A stretch of DNA of 38,234 nt, from the NCBI GenBank assembly GCA_030595795.1, contig JAUVCH010000028.1, forward strand, positions 1 to 38,234. Reading direction: 5' to 3'. Positions 8,278 through 16,911 of the stretch are shown here, in pieces (positions within the stretch are counted from its first letter, which is position 1; each line of letters starts with the position of its first letter). A program made the position numbers and the translations under genes. Origin of the DNA: Gammaproteobacteria bacterium (GTDB lineage Bacteria; Pseudomonadota; Gammaproteobacteria; GCA-001735895). The notes beneath the pieces were generated by a model. That model ran no database searches. It saw only the letters and a list, made by a program, of their open reading frames with translations, and was not told the origin of the DNA.

Positions 8278-9431
8278 TGTCCACGCAACGTTATCAAGCT
8301 TTGGCTAGCTCGTCTGCCTTTAAGACAAGCCTGATTGTCGGTTTGTTAGTCCTTGGCATAGCGGGTTTCGCTGCCTTCAATATGGAGCACGAAGGACATT
8401 ACATTACCGGCATGAGTAATCAGGTCGTCTGGGGCATCCCCCATGTGTTTGCCATATTCCTGATCGTATCGGCTTCAGGAGCGCTAAATATCGCCTCGAT
8501 TGCCTCGGTATTTAACAAAGACTTCTATAAGCCACTCGCGCGTCTGTCTGCCGTCGTTGCGATAGCGTTGCTAGTCGGTGGGTTAGCCGTGATTCTGCTT
8601 GATCTCGGCAGGCCAGACCGTTTGCTAATTGCGATGACGCATTATAACTTCGGGTCAATTTTCGCCTGGAATATCATCCTGTACACCGGTTTTATCGGCA
8701 TTGCTGCGATTTATCTATGGACCATGCTCGACTGGCAGGTAGAGCGATTTAAACGACTAGCCGGAATTGCTGCTTTTAGCTGGAGACTGGTACTTACCGC
8801 CGGTACCGGGTCGATATTCGGTGTACTAGTGGCAAGAGAGGCTTACCAGATAGCCATCATGGGGCCGATGTTTATCGTGCTTTCGCTTGGCTATGGGCAG
8901 GCGTTTTATTTGATTGTTATCGGTTTATTCATGGATGAACGGCAATTATCGAAGATTTCAGAACGTTTAAGCCGACTCATGGTGATGATGATTCTGTATG
9001 GCCTGGCTGCTAGCGTGATTTATCATTTATCTAACTGGTTACTGTTTGATGCCAGACAATTCGAACATTACTTACTGTACAGCGAAACTGTATTTCCATT
9101 ATTACTCTGGGGGGTACATCTTGTCATTGGTAGTATCTTACCCATTTGGCTTTTACGATCAGGTTCGGGGCCAATAAAGCTCATTCTGTCGGGATCCCTG
9201 GTAATCATAGGCGGCATAGCGCAGTTTTATTCACTGATTATCGGTGGTCAGACCTTCCCTATGCCACTCGTCGAGGGATACGAGGCGACTTCGAGCTTTT
9301 TCGATGGCGTAATCGTCAGTTATTCACCTTCGAGTTGGGAACTGATGCTAGGTAGCGGTGGTTTCGCAATTGCTTTATTGCTGATAGTCTTTTGTCTACG
9401 CTTATTTCGGTTACTGCCCGTCGATAGATGA
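8277..9431 (+). CDS. dsrP: DsrP: NrfD-like integral membrane subunit of DsrMKJOP
   Basis: 384 residues, strongly hydrophobic with about ten predicted membrane spans, the NrfD/PsrC architecture. It forms the second quinone-interacting module of DsrMKJOP together with DsrO and DsrJ. The start is set by a TGATG overlap with dsrO. The stop overlaps the dsrN start (ATGA). Nothing is missing compared with the family length. Confidence 0.94.
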   Translation: MSTQRYQALASSSAFKTSLIVGLLVLGIAGFAAFNMEHEGHYITGMSNQVVWGIPHVFAIFLIVSASGALNIASIASVFNKDFYKPLARLSAVVAIALLVGGLAVILLDLGRPDRLLIAMTHYNFGSIFAWNIILYTGFIGIAAIYLWTMLDWQVERFKRLAGIAAFSWRLVLTAGTGSIFGVLVAREAYQIAIMGPMFIVLSLGYGQAFYLIVIGLFMDERQLSKISERLSRLMVMMILYGLAASVIYHLSNWLLFDARQFEHYLLYSETVFPLLLWGVHLVIGSILPIWLLRSGSGPIKLILSGSLVIIGGIAQFYSLIIGGQTFPMPLVEGYEATSSFFDGVIVSYSPSSWELMLGSGGFAIALLLIVFCLRLFRLLPVDR

Positions 9432-10843
9432 CCGCTTTCTACCTCTCAGCAGCCCACAAGTCTTCCGGTAAAACCATGCTGTCTATCGGTATAAGTGCTG
9501 CTTTGAAAGACCGAGGATTATCAGTTCAAACCTTCAAGAAGGGTCCCGATTACATCGATCCGATCTGGTTGAATCTCGCATCTGAACAAGCCTGTCATAA
9601 TCTGGATTTTTACACTTCGTCGAAGGAATTTATTCAATCCCAGTATTACCACTACAGTAAAAATAAAGAGGTCGTTATAGTCGAGGGTAATAAAGGTTTG
9701 CACGATGGTGTTGCTATCGATGGCTCTGACAGCAATGCGGCTATGGCTAAGCTGCTGAAGCTGCCGGTTGTCCTCGTGATCGATACATTAGGCATAACCC
9801 GCGGAATCGCACCCCTGCTCTGTGGTTATCAGGTTTTTGATCCAGAAGTAGAAATTGCCGGCGTGATTCTAAACAAGGTTGGTGGTAGTCGTCACGCAAG
9901 CAAGCTATCCAACGCCATAAAAGAATATACCGATATTCCCGTGCTAGGTGTTGTCAATCGAGACAAATCGCTGGAGCTTTGTGAACGTCATCTGGGGCTG
10001 GTGCCTGGCAACGAGTTGGGAAGTCAATCGTCAGCGTTCATCAATTTATGGCGTGACAGAGTCAATCAGGATGTTGATCTAGATACCATTCTTGCTTTCG
10101 AGTCGAAGCAGGAAAATCATCTTGATCTGCAATTTTATCAAAAGACTAAGCAATCAGGATTAAGAATAGCTATTGCCAGGGACTCAGTATTCGGATTTTA
10201 CTACCCGGGTGATCTTGAACGTTTTGAAGCGCTTGGCGTCACTTTGGTAAACTTCGATACGACGATAGATAGTCAATTACCGGATGATATTGACGGATTA
10301 TTTATTGGTGGCGGTTTCCCCGAAACAAATCTTAATGTTATTTCGAGTAACACTACTTTACTTGTTGATATTAAGCAGAAAATAGAATCAGGATTACCTA
10401 CTTATGCCGAATGCGGCGGCCTCATGTATCTCTGTCGTAGCATCCAGTACGGCGGCGAAACCAAATCTATGGCAGGGGTTATCGGTGCGGATGTTGTACT
10501 ATCAGACAAACCCCAAGGTCGCGGTTATGTTCGGCTAACACCAGAAGCCATCCATCCCTGGTGCGAAAACTCGTCGATTTCTTCGGTTTTGGCGCACGAA
10601 TTTCATTATTCTTCATTGCAAAATCTCGATCCACTGCTTAAATATGCTTATAGAGTTGATCGTGGTTACGGTATCGATGGTCAGTATGATGGTATAATCG
10701 CTTATAACTTGCTGGCGAGCTATTGTCATCTACGCCAAACCGACACCTGTCCGTGGGTCGACCAGTTTGTAAATTTTATCAGCCAATGTAAAACAGTAGC
10801 CCGCAATGATTACAGTCAGCCCAAACGCCGCCAGTCAAATTGA
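9428..10843 (+). CDS. dsrN: DsrN: cobyrinate a,c-diamide synthase-like sirohaem amidase
   Basis: 471 residues of the CobB/CbiA family. The N-terminal dethiobiotin-synthetase-like P-loop is visible (HKSSGKT, residues 10-16). The C-terminal class I glutamine amidotransferase domain has its nucleophile C329 in YAECGGLMYL and a later HEFHYSSL motif. In the Dsr context it is believed to convert sirohaem to the sirohaem amide used by DsrAB. No cobalamin genes are nearby, which supports the Dsr role. It overlaps dsrP by 4 nt and dsrR by 38 nt. Confidence 0.92.
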   Translation: MTAFYLSAAHKSSGKTMLSIGISAALKDRGLSVQTFKKGPDYIDPIWLNLASEQACHNLDFYTSSKEFIQSQYYHYSKNKEVVIVEGNKGLHDGVAIDGSDSNAAMAKLLKLPVVLVIDTLGITRGIAPLLCGYQVFDPEVEIAGVILNKVGGSRHASKLSNAIKEYTDIPVLGVVNRDKSLELCERHLGLVPGNELGSQSSAFINLWRDRVNQDVDLDTILAFESKQENHLDLQFYQKTKQSGLRIAIARDSVFGFYYPGDLERFEALGVTLVNFDTTIDSQLPDDIDGLFIGGGFPETNLNVISSNTTLLVDIKQKIESGLPTYAECGGLMYLCRSIQYGGETKSMAGVIGADVVLSDKPQGRGYVRLTPEAIHPWCENSSISSVLAHEFHYSSLQNLDPLLKYAYRVDRGYGIDGQYDGIIAYNLLASYCHLRQTDTCPWVDQFVNFISQCKTVARNDYSQPKRRQSN

Positions 10844-11129
10844 ATTATCCGCACAACAAAGTGGAATCCACAACGCGGTCATGCGTGTTGCTATTCGGAA
10901 ACTGGATGATGGTAGTTTTCACTACGCATTGGGTTTCGACGATGCTATCGCAGCACAGGATATTCAATTCAAATCTGAAGGTATAGATCTGGTAACTTCG
11001 CCCGAGTCTCTCGATTTGGGGCAGGAGCTCATCATCGATTTTGTCGAGCTCGATTCGGGTGAGAAAAACTTTATATTTATCAACCCATCCGATCCCAACT
11101 GTTCGATTCCTTCCGATAAAGTTGGTTAA
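10806..11129 (+). CDS. dsrR: DsrR: A-type carrier-like protein without the iron-sulfur cysteines
   Basis: 107 residues with the IscA/HesB fold (SPNAASQIEL..., then a DIQFKSEGIDLVTSPESL segment). The Cys...CxC ligands of A-type Fe-S carriers are absent; the single cysteine is in DPNCSIPSD near the C-terminus. This loss is the known hallmark of DsrR, which in A. vinosum affects dsr expression after transcription rather than carrying a cluster. The gene starts inside the end of dsrN (38 nt overlap) and is 3 nt before the histidine kinase gene. Confidence 0.88.
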   Translation: MITVSPNAASQIELSAQQSGIHNAVMRVAIRKLDDGSFHYALGFDDAIAAQDIQFKSEGIDLVTSPESLDLGQELIIDFVELDSGEKNFIFINPSDPNCSIPSDKVG

Positions 11130-11132
11130 AGC

Positions 11133-12788
11133 ATGAAAGCCGAGTCGAGAAATAAAGTCGTAGAACCTGCTGACTGGTTCTCGCAACTCTTCTCGATTAA
11201 CTCACAATGGCAACGAATCAACTCCTGCATTGTTAAATACCGGATTCTTAGCTCTATAATCTTGCTTATAATTTTCATGCCGACCTTAATTCTAAGCAGC
11301 ATCTATTATCCGCCTGGCTCGTCGGATAGCGCTAATATCGCCTTTAGCTTAATCTGCGTCCTGAATGCGGGTATTTTATTTACCATCGTACGATTTCAGT
11401 GGAAAGACTATATCAAACCGCTACTTAATCTAGAGTCATGGGTTCAACAGATGCGTAGTGGTGAACTGGATAGTAAAATGTCTGTTCCGAATTATGGCCA
11501 AATGTCAGAGCTGGCTATCGATCTCAATGATTTTGGAACCATGATGAAAAACCTGGCCCGAGATACCGAACAACAACTCATCGGCTATACCGAATACACG
11601 GATCAGAAAAACCTTTCACTAAAGATACTTTACGATATTGCCTCGACTATAAACTCGTCCCTGAACCTTAGTGAGCTGTTAGAGCATTTCCTTGGACAAA
11701 TGGTGCGTTCATTCCATGCGACAGCGGGCACGGTACGCTTGCTCAATGCAGAAGACAAAATGGAACTGGTTGCCAGCAAAGGAATCGATGAAAGCCTGCC
11801 ACTTTGCGGTAAAGCCGTACCTTATAATGAATGTGCCTGTAGTCTAAACCGAGAGTTTGATGGCTTTATCTATCAGGATAAACTGCAATTTTGCTATGAA
11901 GCGATCGATAATCGCGCATTTCAGAATAATCTTGCCCTTATAGTAGTACCCCTTCAGTATCAAGGGCAAACTCTGGGAGTATTTAATCTGTTTATCGAAC
12001 GTTCCAACTATCGAGAAAACGAAGATCACAGAGAACTGTTTACCAGCATTGGCAAACACCTTGGCATGGCAATCGCCAAATCGAGACTAGACGACGAATC
12101 ACATCAGCTTTCTATAATCCAGGAGAGGAATCGACTTTCTTTTGAATTACACGATTCCCTCGCACAAACTCTGACCAGTATGCGTTTTCAGATTAGGGTT
12201 CTGGATGAAATTTTACAGCAGCAAGGCGAGCGTGATTCCTTGCAGCATCTGGAACGAATAGAGAATACTGTCGAGGAAGCAAATATCGAATTGCGCAGTC
12301 TGATAGCGCACTTTCAGGCGCCGATTAGTAGTCAGCCGATTATTGATGCCGTAAAAGACCTGGTAAAACGATTTCGTAGCGAGTCCAACATACCTATTTT
12401 TTTCCAGCACACCATCGAGAAACCCATACAGTTTTCGGATCGGGTCCATCTGGAAGTCATGCGTATTGTTCAGGAATCTTTAAATAATATTCGTAAACAT
12501 AGCGAAGCCGACGTCGCACGTGTAATGGTACGCCATTTAGAAGAAAGCCGCGTACAGATTCTCATCGAAGACGATGGTGTCGGCATCAAAGCCACGGCTC
12601 GTGATATCCTTCCCGGTGAGCAAATTGGCCTGAAAAGTATGCGTGAACGTGCAGCCAGGATAAAAGCAAGTTATTCTCTGGAAAGCGACCCTGGAGAAGG
12701 TACTCGTATTATTCTCGAGGTAGATCAGAAAGACAAAGCACCCGAAGAAGTAGTCTCAATAGAAAGTAGCCATAAACAGAGTAACTAA
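11133..12788 (+). CDS. NarX-type sensor histidine kinase with a cysteine-bearing GAF-like module
   Basis: 551 residues. Two membrane spans (about 38-58 and 67-87) enclose only a very short outer loop, so a NarX-like periplasmic nitrate-binding domain is absent. A HAMP-like linker (about 88-145) leads to a GAF-like module (about 165-315) with four cysteines, C225, C234, C236 and C254 (C-x8-C-x-C-x17-C). The HisKA_3 phosphoacceptor is H340 in SFELHDSLAQT, followed by an HATPase domain with DDGVGI and GLKSMRERAARI. It begins 3 nt after dsrR, so it is likely co-transcribed with dsr. I infer sensing of a cytoplasmic redox or sulfur signal; the ligand is unknown. Confidence 0.85.
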   Translation: MKAESRNKVVEPADWFSQLFSINSQWQRINSCIVKYRILSSIILLIIFMPTLILSSIYYPPGSSDSANIAFSLICVLNAGILFTIVRFQWKDYIKPLLNLESWVQQMRSGELDSKMSVPNYGQMSELAIDLNDFGTMMKNLARDTEQQLIGYTEYTDQKNLSLKILYDIASTINSSLNLSELLEHFLGQMVRSFHATAGTVRLLNAEDKMELVASKGIDESLPLCGKAVPYNECACSLNREFDGFIYQDKLQFCYEAIDNRAFQNNLALIVVPLQYQGQTLGVFNLFIERSNYRENEDHRELFTSIGKHLGMAIAKSRLDDESHQLSIIQERNRLSFELHDSLAQTLTSMRFQIRVLDEILQQQGERDSLQHLERIENTVEEANIELRSLIAHFQAPISSQPIIDAVKDLVKRFRSESNIPIFFQHTIEKPIQFSDRVHLEVMRIVQESLNNIRKHSEADVARVMVRHLEESRVQILIEDDGVGIKATARDILPGEQIGLKSMRERAARIKASYSLESDPGEGTRIILEVDQKDKAPEEVVSIESSHKQSN

Positions 12789-12790
12789 CA

Positions 12791-13474
12791 ATGTCAAACT
12801 CAAAAAAATTACGCGTTCTTATCATTGATGACCATACACTGTTTCGCGAGGGTCTCGAAAGCCTGCTATCTCGACGAGAAATCGACGTTGTTGCCTCAGT
12901 TGGCGATGGCAATGAGGGCATGCGACTGGTAGAAGAGTTGCTGCCTGATATCATACTACTCGATATGCGCATGCCAGAAATCAATGGCCTTGGTGTGCTC
13001 TCACAGCTTAAGGAGAAGGAGGTGAAAATGCCTATCGCTGTGTTAACAACCAGCACAGATGAACGTGACCTGGTCGAGTCGCTTCGTACTGGCGCCCGAG
13101 GATATTTGTTGAAGGATATGGATCCCGACACGCTGGTAGTCGCACTGCGTGACATCGTCGAAGGCAAAACCGTTGTCGCGCCTACTTTAGCACCCGTGTT
13201 AGCAAAAGTAGTACAGGGTAACTTTCCGGATCTCGATGAAGACAATTCACCGTTCGAACATCTGACACCCCGCGAAACTGAAATTCTCGGCTTGCTCGCT
13301 GAAGGCCAAAGCAACAAGGTTATTGCTCGTAATCTGGGAATTTCTGATGGTACGGTGAAATTGCACGTTAAGGCAATTTTGAGAAAGTTGAATATCCATT
13401 CTCGCGTCGAAGCTGCGGTTCTTGCCGTAGAACATGGATTAAAAAATTCAAAGGTTGGGGAATCGGCTAGCTAG
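12791..13474 (+). CDS. NarL/FixJ-type response regulator
   Basis: 227 residues. The receiver domain has the acidic pair D13-D14 and the phosphoacceptor D58 in IILLDMRMPE. A linker leads to a C-terminal LuxR-type HTH (LTPRETEILGLLAEGQSNKVI through about residue 215). It starts 2 nt after the kinase stop, so the two form a cognate pair. The position at the 3-prime end of the dsr operon suggests it may control dsr or related sulfur genes, but no target is shown by the sequence. Its stop is 5 nt from the convergent gene. Confidence 0.92.
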   Translation: MSNSKKLRVLIIDDHTLFREGLESLLSRREIDVVASVGDGNEGMRLVEELLPDIILLDMRMPEINGLGVLSQLKEKEVKMPIAVLTTSTDERDLVESLRTGARGYLLKDMDPDTLVVALRDIVEGKTVVAPTLAPVLAKVVQGNFPDLDEDNSPFEHLTPRETEILGLLAEGQSNKVIARNLGISDGTVKLHVKAILRKLNIHSRVEAAVLAVEHGLKNSKVGESAS

Positions 13475-13479
13475 TCTTG

Positions 13480-13800
13480 TCAGACATCATACCGCTTAGC
13501 TTCACGTCGGCGCCGCCCGGCACGTTGGCTAACTACGCCAATAATTCCATCCAGGTTGTCCTGGTAAATCTCGGCATTTTTATTGTTTAATGCAGTTAGA
13601 CAATAGCGATCATTTTCGACACGAAGCTGCCTTAGTATTACGTCGTCAGTCGTATCAACAACTACGAAACAGCCTGATTTGACCAACCCGCCAGGATCAA
13701 CGACAACGATATGACCATCGCAAAACTCCGGTGCCATATCATCACCTATGACACGCAAGGCGAAGGGTTCGCTAGCTCCGCATTGGGATTGACTACTCAT
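13480..13800 (-). CDS. S24/LexA-like small protein lacking the catalytic serine
   Basis: 106 residues resembling the C-terminal peptidase domain of LexA/UmuD-type S24 proteins, with no DNA-binding domain. The region around FALRVIGDDMAPEF aligns with the GDSMxP motif, but the serine position is Asp (D21). The usual catalytic lysine is also not obvious: the DDVILRQLR segment carries arginines where a lysine is expected. It is therefore probably not an active self-cleaving protease. It overlaps the end of the upstream ABC transporter gene by 8 nt, suggesting a linked function. Confidence 0.7.
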   Translation of the reverse strand: MSSQSQCGASEPFALRVIGDDMAPEFCDGHIVVVDPGGLVKSGCFVVVDTTDDVILRQLRVENDRYCLTALNNKNAEIYQDNLDGIIGVVSQRAGRRRREAKRYDV

Positions 13801-15637
13801 TAGATAATTCGACCGCCGAGCTTAAAGCCTCGATAGCTTTTTCAGTTTTCTTCTTCTTTTGCTGAATCGCCCAAAGATCGGCATAAGTACCGTTAAGTTC
13901 GATTAATTGTTGATGGCTACCCTGCTCTTTTACCTGTCCTTTATCGAGCACGATTATATGATCCGCATCGACGATTGTAGACAGCCGATGTGCAATCACT
14001 AACGTAGTTTTGTTACGAGATATGCTGGAAAGCTCGGACAGGATATTTTTTTCTGACCGACTATCGAGACTCGAAGTCGCTTCGTCAAAGACCAGGATCG
14101 GTGGATCCTTAAGTAGCACCCTGGCAATGGCTACTCTTTGTTTTTCACCACCCGATAGTTTTAAACCACGTTCGCCAACTACGGTTTCATAGCCTTCTGG
14201 TAAATTCTGAATAAAATCATGAATATCAGCTGATTTTGCAGCCTTGATAACTTCGGCCTCGCTCGCCTGTGGTCTGGCATATTGGATATTATAAAAAATA
14301 GTATCGTTGAATAACACCGTATCCTGCGGCACGATGCCGATAACCTGGCGTAAGCTGCTTTGGGTTATATCCGCTATATTTTTTCCGCCGACTAAAATTT
14401 TCCCGTGGTTAACATCGTAGAAGCGGAATAATAAACGTGCGATAGTCGATTTACCGGCACCCGAAGGACCGACGATCGCTAGTTTTTTACCATCTTCAAC
14501 CTTAAAATTAATCTCGCTTAAAATAGTCCGATTGTCATCGTAATTAAACGAAACCTGCCTGAATTCGACGGTGGCCTGATCCAGCTTTAGTGTCGATGCG
14601 TTTTCCTTGTCTACGATTTCTACCGGTTTTTGTAATAGCCGGATAATCATATCCATGTCTGCCAGGGCATATTTCAAGGCCCTGTAAATAATACCGAGGA
14701 AATTAAGCGGTAAAAATAATTGCAGCATCATCGTATTAATTAATACCAGGTCGCCAAGACTTAGCGATTTATTAGCCACGCCCTCAGCAGCAAGATACAT
14801 AATGCCTGTGACACCAATGGCGATAATTGCACCCTGTCCAAAATTAAGCAGCGACATGGTGCTCTGACTCTTCACCGCTGCTTCCTCCCATAGCAACATG
14901 GTTTTTCGATAACGTGAAATTTCATGTTCCTCGTTATTAAAATACTTCACTGTCTCGTAATTCATCAAACTGTCCATTGCCCGACCGTTTGCTGTTGAGT
15001 CATAAGCATTCATATCGAAGCGATAATGCATACGCCATTCGGTAACGGCGAGAGTGAAGCCAACATATAGAAGCACCGTAAAAAAAATAATGATGGCGAA
15101 GTGACTATCGTACTGACTATATAAAATACCCGCGACCAGTAAAAATTCGGCACTGGTCGGTATAATATTAAATACCAGGTAATTCAGGATTGAACTAATG
15201 CTTTGTGCACCCCGCTCCAGATCGCGCGATATTGCACCGGTATTACGTTCCAGATGAAACCGCAACGAGAGTCGGTGAAGATGTTTCAGGGTACTTACCG
15301 ACAGACTGTTCATCGCGTGATAGCGAACACGGGCAAACAACGCATCGCGTAATTCGTTAAACCCTGCATTACTAAAACGCAGAAAACCATAAGCCAGCAA
15401 TAACGTTATTGGTACTGCTGCAACCGGCGCACCGGCGTCTGTATCCAATATATCGACGATATATTTCAATATCACCGGTATACCAACCATCGCCAGCTTG
15501 GACAGCATTAGACAAGAGAGCGCCAGCATAACTCGCCCTTTGTAGGCCCAGACAAAGGGCAACATCTGTTTGATGTTAGCCCAGTCTGCACGGTTAGTAT
15601 TGGCTTTTTCGGTACGCCCGCGAGCGATAGTTCGCAT
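13793..15637 (-). CDS. Atm1/HMT1-type ABC exporter (fused permease and ATPase)
   Basis: 614 residues. The N-terminal transmembrane domain (about 30-330) contains Atm1-type signatures FHLERNTGAISRDLERG and NYETVKYFNNE. The ATPase domain has Walker A GPSGAGKST (about 388-396), signature LSGGEKQR (about 494) and Walker B ILVFDEATSSLD. Bacterial and mitochondrial Atm1 relatives export glutathione-linked sulfur or metal species. That would fit a sulfur oxidiser, but the substrate is inferred from family only. It starts 19 nt after gspN, so it may be expressed from the gsp operon. Confidence 0.85.
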   Translation of the reverse strand: MRTIARGRTEKANTNRADWANIKQMLPFVWAYKGRVMLALSCLMLSKLAMVGIPVILKYIVDILDTDAGAPVAAVPITLLLAYGFLRFSNAGFNELRDALFARVRYHAMNSLSVSTLKHLHRLSLRFHLERNTGAISRDLERGAQSISSILNYLVFNIIPTSAEFLLVAGILYSQYDSHFAIIIFFTVLLYVGFTLAVTEWRMHYRFDMNAYDSTANGRAMDSLMNYETVKYFNNEEHEISRYRKTMLLWEEAAVKSQSTMSLLNFGQGAIIAIGVTGIMYLAAEGVANKSLSLGDLVLINTMMLQLFLPLNFLGIIYRALKYALADMDMIIRLLQKPVEIVDKENASTLKLDQATVEFRQVSFNYDDNRTILSEINFKVEDGKKLAIVGPSGAGKSTIARLLFRFYDVNHGKILVGGKNIADITQSSLRQVIGIVPQDTVLFNDTIFYNIQYARPQASEAEVIKAAKSADIHDFIQNLPEGYETVVGERGLKLSGGEKQRVAIARVLLKDPPILVFDEATSSLDSRSEKNILSELSSISRNKTTLVIAHRLSTIVDADHIIVLDKGQVKEQGSHQQLIELNGTYADLWAIQQKKKKTEKAIEALSSAVELSNE

Positions 15638-15656
15638 ATTGTCTATTTGTCTTGGA

Positions 15657-16430
15657 TTATTTGTCTGGGAAGCTAAGGCGAGATATTACCTGAGATGGTA
15701 AATTTCCTGATCTACGAATATTGTACTGGTTCAAGCCCTGCTTTTTGGCAACAAATTCCAGTGCCGATTTGATTGACCGATTAAGACCGGGTTCTGACCG
15801 AATCGAAATATTGGCCGAGTACTGCCCGTTTGCTTTGAGCTGTCCTTTACCATCCACCGTTAATACGGCTTCTTTGTCTCTTAACTGAAATTGATAAGCC
15901 TGGTTGCCAGAACTCAGTATTAATTCGTAGTCGCCCAAATTGATTGACTCTCCCGACACACCCGCAGCCTGCCACAAGGCGGTGGCGTTAATCTGATTAA
16001 TCTGTTGATTTTTCAGCGACATTGACTCAATCGATAAATCTAGCAAGCCGGTTGGCTGCACCAGTAACTTATCTGCATAGGCTGATAAATCCTCCAGTGG
16101 ATAAGTTATATGGAATTTATTTAGCGTCAGGCTTTGATCGAACAGATTGGCCTTCACAACCCCCCTCCCCTGTTCAAATTGAAATTGATAACAAACACCG
16201 ATACTCAACAGGCAGCTGCTTTTAAATTGATACTGGAAGTTGTTAACCGCTATCCGGTCAATCAGGAGCAGTTCCACGCTGCCGTTTAAAATGGAGCCAT
16301 CGAGTCCGGAAATAGATAATTTTTCAGGTAAATCGATCCGAGACAAAACATGCACTAGCGGCATATTGAGAGCCAACGAAACAATCAGGCACAAAAAAAA
16401 GAAAAGCGAAAAACCTACTCGACGTCGCAT
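15657..16430 (-). CDS. gspN: GspN: type II secretion accessory protein
   Basis: 257 residues. An N-terminal hydrophobic segment (RVGFSLFFFLCLIVSLALNMP) anchors or exports the protein, and the rest is a beta-rich periplasmic domain of the T2SSN family. The identification rests mainly on its place directly after gspM at the end of a complete gspE-to-M series and on the pattern VHVLSRIDLPEKLSISGLDG. GspN is not universal in type II systems, and its exact role is poorly defined. Confidence 0.8.
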   Translation of the reverse strand: MRRRVGFSLFFFLCLIVSLALNMPLVHVLSRIDLPEKLSISGLDGSILNGSVELLLIDRIAVNNFQYQFKSSCLLSIGVCYQFQFEQGRGVVKANLFDQSLTLNKFHITYPLEDLSAYADKLLVQPTGLLDLSIESMSLKNQQINQINATALWQAAGVSGESINLGDYELILSSGNQAYQFQLRDKEAVLTVDGKGQLKANGQYSANISIRSEPGLNRSIKSALEFVAKKQGLNQYNIRRSGNLPSQVISRLSFPDK

Positions 16431-16437
16431 TTTATGT

Positions 16438-16911
16438 TTATGCCTTCTCTAGCAGCAGGTTACTGTCTACTTGTTCTGGATTATCGCCCGCATTGATTTT
16501 AAAGTCTTTTACAGTCAAACCCTGGGTGTTCATCTGCGCGACGAAATCTGTCAGTTTATCGAAGGGAATCGCACTAAAGCGCACGCTAATTTCGTCTTCA
16601 CCGTTAGGACGCATCTGATCCAGAAAAGAATCAAGCTTTTGCTGTTTAACCGTTTGATTAATCAGGTTTGCCAGTGAACCACTGAAGCCCTGTGATGGCT
16701 GGCTCGAGCCTGCGGAGGACAGGCGATGTGCAACTGATTTTATCCACAGCAAATCGCTCCTACTCTGCGCCAGTTCTTCTTCAAGCATCACCAGGCGTTG
16801 TTGGTAGGGTTCAATCACGAATGCATGAATGGCCATCCCGGCTAACATGACTAATCCGAAGATGACAATCAGTCGTTCCCTGGCGCTATAGCGAGAAAGA
16901 AATTCAGCCAT
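16438..16911 (-). CDS. gspM: GspM: inner-membrane platform protein of type II secretion
   Basis: 157 residues from the ATG at MAEFLSRYSARERL. I prefer this start to the longer TTG start because a GAGGG ribosome-binding sequence lies just upstream. One membrane span (VIFGLVMLAGMAIHAFV) is followed by a coiled-coil-like stretch and a ferredoxin-like periplasmic domain. GspM pairs with GspL in the inner-membrane platform. It overlaps the end of gspL by 8 nt. Confidence 0.87.
   Translation of the reverse strand: MAEFLSRYSARERLIVIFGLVMLAGMAIHAFVIEPYQQRLVMLEEELAQSRSDLLWIKSVAHRLSSAGSSQPSQGFSGSLANLINQTVKQQKLDSFLDQMRPNGEDEISVRFSAIPFDKLTDFVAQMNTQGLTVKDFKINAGDNPEQVDSNLLLEKA

Noticed and set aside
9428..10843. 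Cobalamin biosynthesis gene (cobB/cbiA)
   Set aside because: It belongs to the same family, but its position between dsrP and dsrR with overlaps, and the absence of any cobalamin genes, point to dsrN.
12709..13317. 202-codon minus-strand open frame, Ser/Arg-rich
   Set aside because: It is antisense to the response regulator gene, and its low-complexity Ser-rich sequence is typical of a shadow frame.
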